Below, one piece after another: positions 36,049-44,444 of a DNA stretch of 64,000 bases. The notes below the pieces were generated by a model. It saw only the letters and a list, made by a program, of their open reading frames with translations, did not search any database and had not been told where the DNA came from. Both the position numbers and the translations under genes were made by a program. This DNA is from Micavibrio_A sp040381535 (GTDB lineage: Bacteria; Pseudomonadota; Alphaproteobacteria; Micavibrionales; Micavibrionaceae), in the NCBI GenBank assembly GCA_040381535.1, contig JBEIHF010000001.1, forward strand, positions 62,001 to 126,000, given 5' to 3'. The first letter of the stretch is position 1. Each line of letters begins with the position of its first letter.

Positions 36049-36522
36049 TTAGGGTTTATCCTTATTATCAATCTCGATTGCCTGTTGCGAATGGCCGTTT
36101 GCGGTGGTTTGCGGCGTGGTGATTTCGATCTTTCTGCTCTTCACTTCCGGCTCCAACCGCTTCATGTCGATATGGAGCAAGCCGTTGTCCAAATACGCGC
36201 CAGACACTTCGATAGCGTCGGCCAACACGAAACCGCGCTGAAAATGGCGGGCGGCGATACCGCGATGGAGATAGATGCGCCCTTCTTCTTCGCTTTGCTT
36301 GCCGCGTATAGTGAGTTGGTTCTTTTCAACTTCGATATCAAGGTCTTGCATCATAAAGCCCGCGACAGCCAGCGTAATGCGCAGATCGTTTCCGCCCACT
36401 TGTTCAATGTTATAAGGGGGGTAACCCGCGCCATCGTTTTTGCGCATACGGTCTACGGTTTTTTCGAATTGGTCGAATCCCAGAAACAGCGGGGAATCGA
36501 AAATGGAAAGTCTGGTGTTCAT
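36049..36522 (-). CDS. Small heat-shock protein (Hsp20/IbpA type)
   Basis: This 157-residue chaperone has an N-terminal FDSPLFLGFDQFEKTVDRM region typical of IbpA, then an alpha-crystallin domain (about 35-125, YPPYNIEQVGGNDLRITLAV, GIAARHFQRGF, and GAYLDNGLLHID) and a C-terminal tail. It holds unfolding proteins in aggregates for refolding. Its leader contains a ROSE-like thermometer motif, which fits heat induction at the level of translation. Confidence 0.93.
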   Translation of the reverse strand: MNTRLSIFDSPLFLGFDQFEKTVDRMRKNDGAGYPPYNIEQVGGNDLRITLAVAGFMMQDLDIEVEKNQLTIRGKQSEEEGRIYLHRGIAARHFQRGFVLADAIEVSGAYLDNGLLHIDMKRLEPEVKSRKIEITTPQTTANGHSQQAIEIDNKDKP

Positions 36523-36530
36523 CTTTAAAA

Positions 36531-36585
36531 ACTCCTGCTTGAGCGAGTTGATATAAAACGGGGACCCGCCATGGCAGCATCCCCC
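36531..36585 (-). promoter_or_regulatory. ROSE-like RNA thermometer in the hsp20 leader
   Basis: On the minus strand the ribosome site AGGAG (36536-36532) is faced across a five-base loop by UCGCU (36546-36542), matching the UYGCU signature that pairs imperfectly with AGGA in ROSE elements. Outer pairs ACU-AGU extend the stem. A second upstream hairpin (36560-36585) is formed by a G-run and a C-run around a GCCATGGC core. ROSE elements repress small heat-shock genes at low temperature in Alphaproteobacteria. The motif is seen; the function is inferred. Confidence 0.6.
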
Positions 36586-36610
36586 ATAAACCTAGATATA
36601 GGACTTTGGA

Positions 36611-36787
36611 TTATTTTTTCAAGAACAGACGGTCGCAATAGCCGCACTCAACGGAGGAATTGCCATCGAACGTGTACCAGACCTTGGGGTGGCCCATGGC
36701 GCCGTTGCCGCCGTCACAGCAGACCTGATCGGAATCAGCCGGAACTTCAATGATTTCAGGAGCTTGAGGAGTTGCAGGACGGGTCAT
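36611..36787 (-). CDS. zf-CHCC zinc-finger protein (NDUFS6-like)
   Basis: This 58-residue protein has the zinc-ligand pattern CDGG...GHP...CGYC, that is Cys-x(8)-His then a distal Cys-x2-Cys pair, as in the zf-CHCC family that includes the NDUFS6 subunit of complex I and small alphaproteobacterial relatives. The frame is open to 36910, but ATG 36787 gives the family size. No clear ribosome site precedes it. It is divergent from the gene at 36870. Confidence 0.8.
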   Translation of the reverse strand: MTRPATPQAPEIIEVPADSDQVCCDGGNGAMGHPKVWYTFDGNSSVECGYCDRLFLKK

Positions 36788-36869
36788 TTTTTTTAACCAT
36801 TTATTAGCCAGTTTCGCCTTAAATTGGCATGAGGGGGCCGGAAGCGCAACCCCTGCCGAGGGATAGAAA

Positions 36870-37256
36870 ATGACGACCACAACCTTGCAATGTACCGACA
36901 GTGCCTCCATACGGGGGCGTGAAGACCGCTATACAATCGTGCGCGTCGATGCCAAGGCCGTGCTCAAAAGCTGGCGTGATTCCCTGTTCAGCTTCGAATG
37001 GCTCAACCAGGACGGCTCTATACGCTCGCTGGACGAGCTTCCCATGCACGAACGCGACAAACGCCTGAAGGTAGAAAAGCACCTCTCGGGCGGCCATACG
37101 CTCGAGCGTCCCGTTTTGGGCATAGGCGTGATGGACAATTTGGAAATCGGCTCAGGCCGTGATGTATTCTTGACTTTGGCCGCCCACGGCGTGGCCGAAA
37201 TCGAGGTTCATATCCCCAAATCCGCCGCAGCCGAGTTCAAGCCCTTTCTCCGTTAG
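36870..37256 (+). CDS. Hypothetical soluble protein
   Basis: This 128-residue protein has no signal peptide or membrane helix. It is mixed alpha/beta by eye, with a possible beta-rich C-terminal half (RPVLGIGVMDNLEIGSG, HGVAEIEVHIP). No family was recognised. GAGGGA six bases before the ATG supports the start. It precedes the next gene by 24 bases in the same direction. Confidence 0.65.
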   Translation: MTTTTLQCTDSASIRGREDRYTIVRVDAKAVLKSWRDSLFSFEWLNQDGSIRSLDELPMHERDKRLKVEKHLSGGHTLERPVLGIGVMDNLEIGSGRDVFLTLAAHGVAEIEVHIPKSAAAEFKPFLR

Positions 37257-37280
37257 GGCTTTTCAGGCTAAAATAACCTT

Positions 37281-37973
37281 ATGACCCATTCGGCTTACCA
37301 GCGCGGATCTTCCTTTTTCCTTATTTTGCTAGGTATCGCAATATTCGCGGCCCTATCTTTTGCCGTGCTTCAGGGCGGACGCGTATCACAATCCTCCCTT
37401 ACGGCGGATCAAGCCCGCCTCGCGGCACAAGACATCATCCAGTATGCCAACACTATAGAAAAAGCGGTGCAGACTTTGCGCCTTCGGGGATGTTCCGAAA
37501 CGGAAATCAGTTTTGCGGGTCACCCGAGCGGCGTCGCGAACCCCAGCGCACCCACCGATGAATCCTGTCATGTTTTCTCTCTATCGGGTGGTAAGGCAAC
37601 TGCGAAGAGACTCGATAGCAGCTACTATCTTAGCCTCAACGGCACATCAGGGCTTTGGAAATTCGTTACGACGGATGATTTCAAAGAGATAGGAACGAAC
37701 GGATGTTCGGACACCACCTGCGGCGAGTTAGCCTTGATGGTCATGGATTTGAAATCCGATGTCTGCCTTGCCATCGAAAAAATTCTCGTCAGCGCCACAA
37801 CCGTACCCACCGATGCCAATATCACCGGAACAGGGTCTTTTGCGGGAACCTATGCATCCACCCCCACCCCTGTCGGCGATACGGACACAGCCCTCGAGGG
37901 GCGCGGTTCGGCGTGCGTGTATGAAACGGTTGGGGGCAATTTCACCTTCTATCAGGTTCTGATAGCGCGCTGA
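37281..37973 (+). CDS. Single-helix, pseudopilin-like hypothetical protein
   Basis: This 230-residue protein has a short cytoplasmic N-terminus, a hydrophobic helix at about 10-28 (FFLILLGIAIFAALSFAVLQ) continuing into a predicted helix, and a Cys-containing C-terminal domain. The shape resembles type II/IV pseudopilins. The canonical prepilin cleavage motif (Gly followed by Phe/Met and Glu at +5) is not present, so this is only a resemblance. No function is assigned. It converges with cysS, one base apart. Confidence 0.6.
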   Translation: MTHSAYQRGSSFFLILLGIAIFAALSFAVLQGGRVSQSSLTADQARLAAQDIIQYANTIEKAVQTLRLRGCSETEISFAGHPSGVANPSAPTDESCHVFSLSGGKATAKRLDSSYYLSLNGTSGLWKFVTTDDFKEIGTNGCSDTTCGELALMVMDLKSDVCLAIEKILVSATTVPTDANITGTGSFAGTYASTPTPVGDTDTALEGRGSACVYETVGGNFTFYQVLIAR

Positions 37974-39347
37974 TTACTTCTTCTTCCAGACAGGACCTTG
38001 GGCCGTATCCTCGATAAGAAGGCCTTTGGCTTCGAGGTCTTTCCTGATCTGATCGGCCCTTGCGAAATCCTTGGCTTTTTTGGCATCGGCTCTTTGCTGC
38101 AGCATTTTATCAATGTCGACAGATGATAATCCTTCAACATTTTGCCCGTACCCCAGCCACACGGCAGGGTCTTCTTGCAAGATGCCCAACAATTTTCCTG
38201 CCGCCAAAAGCTTACCTTTCAGTTTGCCGCCATTCTTTTCCGAGCGCACCAGATCATGCAAACGCGAAAAGGCCAGCGGTGTGTTCAGATCATCGTATAA
38301 AGCTTCCAGAACATCGTCGGGAACCGCTTCATCCGCAACGGTTTCTTTTTGCAACGCATGTAATTGCGTATAAAAACCATCGAGTTGTTTTTGCGCCTGA
38401 TGCACAGCCTGATCGGACCAATCCAATGGCTGTCTGTAATGTGCGCTTAAAAGCGCAAGCCGCAAAACTTCGCCCTTATGTGTTTTGAGCAAATCATTCG
38501 CGACCAAGAAATTGCCCAATGATTTCGACATTTTTTCGCCGCTGACGGTCACGAAGCCATTATGGAGCCAGTATTTCGCGAAAGCTTCGGGCGCATCTTC
38601 ATTGCCGTGGGCGCAGCAGCTTTGCGCGATTTCGTTTTCATGGTGCGGGAATTTCAAATCCGCTCCGCCTCCATGGATATCGAACGGGAGACCCAGATGT
38701 TTTTCCGCCATGGCTGAGCATTCGATGTGCCATCCCGGGCGGCCATAACCCCACGGGGAATCCCATCCCGGTTGGCCGCCTGTGCTCGGCTTCCACAAAA
38801 CGAAATCGGCCGCATCCTTTTTATAGGGTGCAACATCCACGCGCGCTCCGGCTATTTGTTCGTCCCTCGATCTGCCCGAAAGACGGCCGTATTGTTTAAA
38901 GGAAGGTACATCGAACAGCACGTTGCCTTCAGCCTCATAAGCATGTCCGCGGGCGATCAATTGCTCGATCTGCAAGATCATTTCGGGAATATGCTGTGTG
39001 GCTTTGGGCTGTATATCGGGTTTGGTACAGCCGAGAGCGGCCATGTCGTCGTTGTAAATTTTCGTGTATTTTTCGGTGATGACTGAAATCTCTTCGCCCG
39101 CCTCTTTCGCCGCATCCATGATCTTGTCTTCGACATCGGTGATGTTCGACGCGTAGGTGACTTTGTATTGCGTGCGCAGAACACGGACCCATAAATCGAA
39201 CACCACGGCCATGCGGGCGTTGCCGATATGGGCGTAATTATAAACCGTGGGCCCACAGGCATAAATTCCCACATGGCCCTTATTTATAGGCCGGAAGACT
39301 TCTTTTTCGCTTGAAAGCGAATTATATACTTTAATTTCGTTACTCAT
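37974..39347 (-). CDS. Cysteinyl-tRNA synthetase
   Basis: This 457-residue class I synthetase has zinc and active-site block YACGPTVYNYAHIGNAR (HIGN variant of HIGH), a second zinc ligand in HIECSAMAEK, HHENEIAQS, and KMSKS in GEKMSKSLGN. The length is normal. No evident ribosome site precedes the ATG at 39347. It is divergent from the frameshifted small ORF at 39363. Confidence 0.95.
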   Translation of the reverse strand: MSNEIKVYNSLSSEKEVFRPINKGHVGIYACGPTVYNYAHIGNARMAVVFDLWVRVLRTQYKVTYASNITDVEDKIMDAAKEAGEEISVITEKYTKIYNDDMAALGCTKPDIQPKATQHIPEMILQIEQLIARGHAYEAEGNVLFDVPSFKQYGRLSGRSRDEQIAGARVDVAPYKKDAADFVLWKPSTGGQPGWDSPWGYGRPGWHIECSAMAEKHLGLPFDIHGGGADLKFPHHENEIAQSCCAHGNEDAPEAFAKYWLHNGFVTVSGEKMSKSLGNFLVANDLLKTHKGEVLRLALLSAHYRQPLDWSDQAVHQAQKQLDGFYTQLHALQKETVADEAVPDDVLEALYDDLNTPLAFSRLHDLVRSEKNGGKLKGKLLAAGKLLGILQEDPAVWLGYGQNVEGLSSVDIDKMLQQRADAKKAKDFARADQIRKDLEAKGLLIEDTAQGPVWKKK

Positions 39348-39362
39348 TACGGCTAGCTTTAC

Positions 39363-39538
39363 ATGCCAAACCCGTGCGTTTCAATCGCCAAGAAACAGGT
39401 TTTGACGGATATAGATGAATCCTACCTGGATTTTTATAAAGGTCCCGCACCCATCTGGCCAAATCCCTTTCCAAACGCAACATAGACGCGCCAAAATTCT
39501 TCGCCCCCGTACCGGGCGATTTCATCGAATTCGCGTAA
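39363..39538 (+). pseudogene. Possible frameshifted remnant of a short gene
   Basis: From ATG 39363 one frame reads sensibly to about 39455 (DIDESYLDFYKGP) and stops at TAG 39483. The next frame continues with protein-like sequence (RNIDAPKFFAPVPGDFIEFA) to TAA 39536-39538. Joined by a single frameshift near 39450-39475 they would make about 58 residues. There is no recognised family and no good ribosome site. It could be a decaying gene, a sequencing indel, or coincidence. Confidence 0.35.
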
Positions 39539-39540
39539 GA

Positions 39541-40434
39541 TTAGCTTCCAGTATGGATGGGAAGAATGCCGCGGGAATTACGGATGAACGGTGATAAACG
39601 CAGCGTATTCAAAACGCGCTCTCTCGAGAACGGTTTTTTCAAATAGCTGGTCGCCCCTTTTTCGGACGCGTTCAAAATGCTTTGCTTGGCCGTATCCACG
39701 GAAAGCATCACCACGAACGCATCTGGATCCGCGCATTTGATCGCCTGCAATGTTTCATGGCCGTTGATGCCGGGAAGGTGGACATCGAGAAAAACAGCGT
39801 CTGGCGCGTGTTCGATATATTTCTGGATGGCTTCTTCACCGTTACGTGCAATGACAACATCGAATTCTTTTAAGAAATTGGCGATATAGGACGCCGTGAA
39901 ACGATCGTCTTCTACGATAAGGATAATTGGCTCGTCACGCTTTTTGCGGCGCAGGGCCAAACTTTCCACGACGCTATCATCTGACAGAGCTTCGTACGAG
40001 GCCACGCGTTTTTGCGTGAGGAATTTATGATCGGCCAGTTTTTGGTAGATATAGAGTTCCTTAGTCAGGAAGCCGAAATCGGCAAAACCTTTTTCCAGCG
40101 ATGCGGCGGCTTTTTCGAGCGTGGCGCGCACCTGTTTTTGTTGTGACTCGTTGGTAGGGCAGCACAACAGAATGATGTCATTGTCAGCGAAATGGAACAA
40201 TTGCGCGGCCGGCAGATCGTTCGTCATGATGCGGAGCTTTTCCAAAAATGCAGAAGAATCGGCGCGCAGTTTGGTCAGGTCACTTTTGATGAACGCGCGG
40301 CGTTCTATCAGGTTTTCATGTTTGATATTTTGTGAAAACGGAAAGTTGCAGGCAATCCATCCGCTTGGATTGACTTTCATTTTTTCAAGCAGCGTTAAAA
40401 ACTGGTGCTCGGCACCGTCGACTATCACTTTCAT
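39541..40434 (-). CDS. Response regulator with C-terminal receiver domain
   Basis: In this 297-residue protein, residues about 170-285 are a receiver domain (PIILIVEDDRF, phospho-Asp in AVFLDVHLPG, Lys in LKKPF). The N-terminal 165 residues are unlike any output domain I recognise and precede, rather than follow, the receiver. There is no DNA-binding region, so it may act by protein contact. An AAGGGA site six bases upstream supports the start. No cognate kinase is adjacent. Confidence 0.7.
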   Translation of the reverse strand: MKVIVDGAEHQFLTLLEKMKVNPSGWIACNFPFSQNIKHENLIERRAFIKSDLTKLRADSSAFLEKLRIMTNDLPAAQLFHFADNDIILLCCPTNESQQKQVRATLEKAAASLEKGFADFGFLTKELYIYQKLADHKFLTQKRVASYEALSDDSVVESLALRRKKRDEPIILIVEDDRFTASYIANFLKEFDVVIARNGEEAIQKYIEHAPDAVFLDVHLPGINGHETLQAIKCADPDAFVVMLSVDTAKQSILNASEKGATSYLKKPFSRERVLNTLRLSPFIRNSRGILPIHTGS

Positions 40435-40546
40435 GACTATCCCTTATCCCCAAAGGTATAGAATTACTGATTAATACTACCCATTAACCCTTAAAATTGC
40501 GTATAGAATGCCTTGAATTCGAACGATTTTTGGTGATAGTGCCCCC

Positions 40547-41623
40547 ATGAAGCTGACATTGCCCCTTTGGTATGATCTGCACGCCCATATCCGCCAAGGC
40601 ACGCCGATGAAGGCTTATCTGGCGGCCCACAAGGCCATGGGATGTGCAGGGCTTTTGGCCATGCCCAATACCAAGCCCCCCATTGGTAAGATCACCGAAA
40701 AAGACCCCCTGCCCTACTGGAGCATCGAAGAATACCAAAAGATGATCCTTGTGGGCGGTGGAGACGCCTTTAGCGTCGTTCTGGTCCCTTTATACCTGAC
40801 CAAGTACACGAGCGCACAGATGATTGCGGATGGGGCCAAAAGCGGGCTCCTGAAGGCCTGCAAATACTATCCGCCCCACGGCACCACCAACGCCGACCAC
40901 GGCCGACCGCTCGAGAGTTTTATCGAGAACGGCGTCTTCAAGGCGATGGAAGAACACGGCATCATCCTGAACATCCACGGTGAAATGCACGGGCTTTCGG
41001 GCGCGGCGTATTTTGACAAGAACACCAACGCCGAAGATATGTTTTACCGGGAAAAAATGCCGCTTTTAAGGGCGAAATTCCCAAATTTAAAAATCGTCTG
41101 CGAGCACATCACGACCAAAACCGCCGCGGATTTTGTGGCGCAGGCGGGTGATAAAACTGGCGCGACCGTGACACCCCAACACCTGCTCTACACCGTTGGA
41201 AACCTCGTCCAGGGCTTTCGCTTCCATCTCTTCTGCCTGCCGCTGATAAAATTCGAAGAAGACCGCCAAGCGCTTCTCGTCGCCGTCAACGATGCCAAAA
41301 ACACACGCATTTTTGCCGGCACCGACTCCGCCCCACATACGACCAAGGCCACGGAATGCGGTTGCGCGGCCGGATGTTTCACCGGCGGCATCGCTCCACA
41401 ACTCTACGCGGAAGCCTTCGATTTAAATAAGGGACACCAAGCTTTCAAAAACTTCTTGTGCCATAACGGGCCTAAGTTTTATAATATTCCTGTCCCCGAA
41501 AAAACTTTCATCTTGGTCAAAGAACCTCAGGAAATTTCCACCCTCACCACCGAAGACGGCGTTGTCATGCCGCTGCCACTCGGCATGGGGCGTGAGACGC
41601 TGGATTGGAAGATCGTTCTATGA
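40547..41623 (+). CDS. Dihydroorotase
   Basis: This 358-residue enzyme of pyrimidine synthesis is of the E. coli PyrC (short, class II) type. Metal ligands are in DLHAHIR, the carboxylated Lys is in CKYYPPHG, His is in CEHITTK, and the catalytic Asp is in AGTDSAPH. The stop overlaps the hisI start (ATGA). Confidence 0.92.
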   Translation: MKLTLPLWYDLHAHIRQGTPMKAYLAAHKAMGCAGLLAMPNTKPPIGKITEKDPLPYWSIEEYQKMILVGGGDAFSVVLVPLYLTKYTSAQMIADGAKSGLLKACKYYPPHGTTNADHGRPLESFIENGVFKAMEEHGIILNIHGEMHGLSGAAYFDKNTNAEDMFYREKMPLLRAKFPNLKIVCEHITTKTAADFVAQAGDKTGATVTPQHLLYTVGNLVQGFRFHLFCLPLIKFEEDRQALLVAVNDAKNTRIFAGTDSAPHTTKATECGCAAGCFTGGIAPQLYAEAFDLNKGHQAFKNFLCHNGPKFYNIPVPEKTFILVKEPQEISTLTTEDGVVMPLPLGMGRETLDWKIVL

Positions 41624-41997
41624 GCAATTCCGTTGATCAAACAAATACCCTGTCCCTTAATTACAATGTCGATGGGTTGATCGCGGCGGTCGCGCAGGAC
41701 ATTTCAACCAAAGAAATCCTCATGCTGGCTTGGATGAATCAGGAAGCCTTCGAAAAAACCCTCGAGACAGGCGAAGCACACTACTGGAGCCGTTCGCGCT
41801 CCGAGCTATGGCACAAGGGCGCGACCAGCGGCAATGTCCAGCGCGTGATGGAAATCCGAGTCGATTGCGATCAGGACGCCGTCATTCTTCTCGTCGCGCA
41901 AGGCGGCGAAGGTGCGTGTCATACGGGCCGCAAATCCTGCTTCTATCGGCGCGTAGAATCGCAAAACAGCCCTTCACTGGTGTTCATCGACGCCTGA
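41620..41997 (+). CDS. Phosphoribosyl-AMP cyclohydrolase
   Basis: This 125-residue HisI performs the third step of histidine synthesis. Zinc and magnesium ligands are in RVDCDQDAV and ACHTGRKSCF, and the substrate region WSRSRSELWHKG is typical. ATG 41620 overlaps the pyrC stop and is preferred to a slightly earlier in-frame ATG. There is no HisE fusion. Confidence 0.94.
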   Translation: MSNSVDQTNTLSLNYNVDGLIAAVAQDISTKEILMLAWMNQEAFEKTLETGEAHYWSRSRSELWHKGATSGNVQRVMEIRVDCDQDAVILLVAQGGEGACHTGRKSCFYRRVESQNSPSLVFIDA

Positions 41998-42248
41998 TTT
42001 CACGAATGAATGATTAAATTTTTAAATAAATTTGGGGCGATTTTGACGCTAATTTTTCATGAACCCAAAATTTCGTTTCATATAAGGAAGTTATAGTATT
42101 AAACTTCTATTTCACGCTTCGGGTTTTGGACCGCTCTGGTAATCTCTTCTTAAGGTATCCTGCAATAGACTTAAAAGTATGATGTCGCACAGTTTTTTAG
42201 AAAAAAAAGCGGCTGCGTCCGAGGGTAAAACAAGTTTTGGGATTTTCC

Positions 42249-44429
42249 ATGGGCCGGTCCGCCGCCACAAGCAATTCTGATTGGTCTACCTCATTGATAC
42301 AGCGCAAACGTTTCAGTACTTCCGCGAGCGCGCTCGCCAACATGGGCGAAAGTCCCACCAAAATCTGGCGCTCCCGCATCAGCTGGCGCATCGCGCTCAG
42401 TGCGTTCTTGACCATCCTTGTGGTTCAGGGCGGCATTTTGCTGTTCACATTCAAGCAACAGGAAATGATTTTGCTGGGCGATATCCGTGAGACGGGCCGC
42501 TCGGTCATTGCCGCCTCCCTGAGCAACGTTACGGACATGCTCTCCTCCCCGATCGATCAGGAAGCCGCCGACCGCATCAATTCCACCACCATCGTATCGG
42601 GTTTTACGGTTTACTCGCTCGATCTGCGCCTGCTCGGCTCTTACGGCGAGCCTGTTTCCATGGTGATGCTCGATCAGGACAGCCAGAATAAAAGTTACCG
42701 TTCCGTGGATGGTGGGAGCTATGAGGTTGTATTCCACGCCAACGATCTGCGCCGACCCTATCTGGTCGTGGCGCGCCTAGTATCCGCAGGCGTAGGCCCG
42801 TTGCTTCTCGACTATATCAAGCAAACCCTCGCCATCATGCTGCTCATGTCCGCGTTCGTAACGGTAGTTTTGATGATCTCCCTTTCGAAATGGCTTTTGG
42901 AGCCGATCCTGTTCATGCGTGACGGATTGTTGTCCGCAGCCGAAAGCCCCGAAAGCCCCGTCCTAAAAGAATCGCCCTTTAACGCCTCCGACGAAATCGG
43001 CGGCACCATTTTGATGACGCAAAACCTGATCCAGCAAAACGCGGAAAACATCCGCCAGATCAAATCCGCCGCCGAAGACAAGATTCACAAACTGGCCTAT
43101 TTCGACCAGTTGACAGGCCTTCCGAACCGCATCCAGTTCTTGCAAAAACTCACCGATCAGGCGCGTACCGCTAACGACGACGACGAAAGCCGCTCCAAAC
43201 GTTTTGCCGTTATCGCGATGGACCTCGACCATTTCAAGGACATCAATGATTCCATGGGCCACAATGTGGGCGATGCAATCTTGCGCGGCGTCGGAAAACG
43301 CCTGCGTGCTGGCCTTCCCGAAAGTGCCGTTGTTGCAAGATCGGGAGAGGATGAATTCGCGATCACCATGCCCCTTTCCACCGATCTCAACACCGCCAAA
43401 GACGTGGGCGAACGAATCGCAGGCATCGTGCGCTCAGAGCCTTTCAAGGTTTTTAATGAAAGCTTTCAGGTGCGTGCCTCGATCGGCGTTTCCACCTTCC
43501 CCGATGACGCCATCGACCCCGATCAGGTGTTGAAAAACGCCGACATTGCGCTCAACCGCGCCAAGGAAGAAGGCCGCGATTTGGTCAAGGAATATTCCGA
43601 AGAATTCGATAAGGCCGTGCAGCAAAGATTCCAGATGCTGCGCGATTTGCGCGACGCGATGGAAGCCAAAGATCTGCAGCTTTACTTCCAGCCGCAATTC
43701 GATTTGAACAATGGCAAAATTATCGGTGCCGAGGCTTTGCTGCGCTGGTTTAAAAAAGACAATTCTAAGAATGGCGGCCAGTTTATCTCCCCCACCGAAT
43801 TCGTGCCGATCGCCGAACAATCGGGACTTATCGTCCCTATCGGTGAATGGGTCATGCGCTATTCTTGCGAAACCGCCGCCGCATGGCAAAAAGCGGGGCA
43901 GGAAATCCGCGTCGCGGTAAACGTATCGGGGGCGCAATTCTATCAATCGGACCTCGTCAATTTTGTATCGGAATGTCTGAAAGATACGGGCCTAAAGCCG
44001 CACAATCTGGAGCTCGAAGTCACCGAATCCGTCTTCATGGACGACATCACCCGCACGATCGAAACGCTGCAGCAATTGCACGCGCTCGGTGTGGAACTTG
44101 CCATCGACGATTTCGGCACGGGTTATTCTTCGCTCTCATACCTGCGCCAATTCCCGATCGACCGTTTGAAGATCGACCAATCCTTTATAAGGAACGCTTT
44201 GAACAACCACGACGATGCGGCCATCGCCCGCACCATCGTGCGCCTCGGCCATTCGCTGAACCTGAAAGTCATCGCGGAAGGTGTGGAAACAAAAGAGCAT
44301 GAAATGTTCCTGCGCGAGGAAAAATGCGACGAGGTACAGGGCTTCCGTTATTCTCGCCCGATACCCTTGGAAGAGTTCAACAAATTTGCCACAATCTATA
44401 AGGGCAACTTGAACGTTTTCGATAAATAA
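42249..44429 (+). CDS. Membrane GGDEF-EAL cyclic-di-GMP protein
   Basis: This 726-residue protein has a membrane helix at about 42-62, a periplasmic sensor (about 65-175), a second helix (about 180-205) and a HAMP-like linker. A GGDEF domain follows with signature GEDEF at 366-370, where the second Gly is Glu. The EAL domain has EALLRW at 495 and intact blocks YFQPQ, NVSGAQF, DDFGTGYS and EGVE. Probably a c-di-GMP phosphodiesterase with a weak or regulatory GGDEF domain. ATG 42249 was chosen. An out-of-frame ATG at 42179 starts a 33-codon ORF overlapping this start, possibly the original N-terminus lost by a frameshift. Confidence 0.9.
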   Translation: MGRSAATSNSDWSTSLIQRKRFSTSASALANMGESPTKIWRSRISWRIALSAFLTILVVQGGILLFTFKQQEMILLGDIRETGRSVIAASLSNVTDMLSSPIDQEAADRINSTTIVSGFTVYSLDLRLLGSYGEPVSMVMLDQDSQNKSYRSVDGGSYEVVFHANDLRRPYLVVARLVSAGVGPLLLDYIKQTLAIMLLMSAFVTVVLMISLSKWLLEPILFMRDGLLSAAESPESPVLKESPFNASDEIGGTILMTQNLIQQNAENIRQIKSAAEDKIHKLAYFDQLTGLPNRIQFLQKLTDQARTANDDDESRSKRFAVIAMDLDHFKDINDSMGHNVGDAILRGVGKRLRAGLPESAVVARSGEDEFAITMPLSTDLNTAKDVGERIAGIVRSEPFKVFNESFQVRASIGVSTFPDDAIDPDQVLKNADIALNRAKEEGRDLVKEYSEEFDKAVQQRFQMLRDLRDAMEAKDLQLYFQPQFDLNNGKIIGAEALLRWFKKDNSKNGGQFISPTEFVPIAEQSGLIVPIGEWVMRYSCETAAAWQKAGQEIRVAVNVSGAQFYQSDLVNFVSECLKDTGLKPHNLELEVTESVFMDDITRTIETLQQLHALGVELAIDDFGTGYSSLSYLRQFPIDRLKIDQSFIRNALNNHDDAAIARTIVRLGHSLNLKVIAEGVETKEHEMFLREEKCDEVQGFRYSRPIPLEEFNKFATIYKGNLNVFDK

Positions 44430-44444
44430 GCCATAAGAAGGCGC

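Noticed and set aside
37281..37973. Calling this gene a true type IV prepilin
   Set aside because: The N-terminal helix resembles a pseudopilin, but the Gly/(Phe or Met) cleavage site and Glu5 are absent, so only a resemblance is reported.
39340..39525. 61-codon minus-strand ORF upstream of cysS
   Set aside because: Arg/Lys-rich with no homology, and it overlaps the cysS start; the plus-strand two-frame trace explains the codon pattern better.
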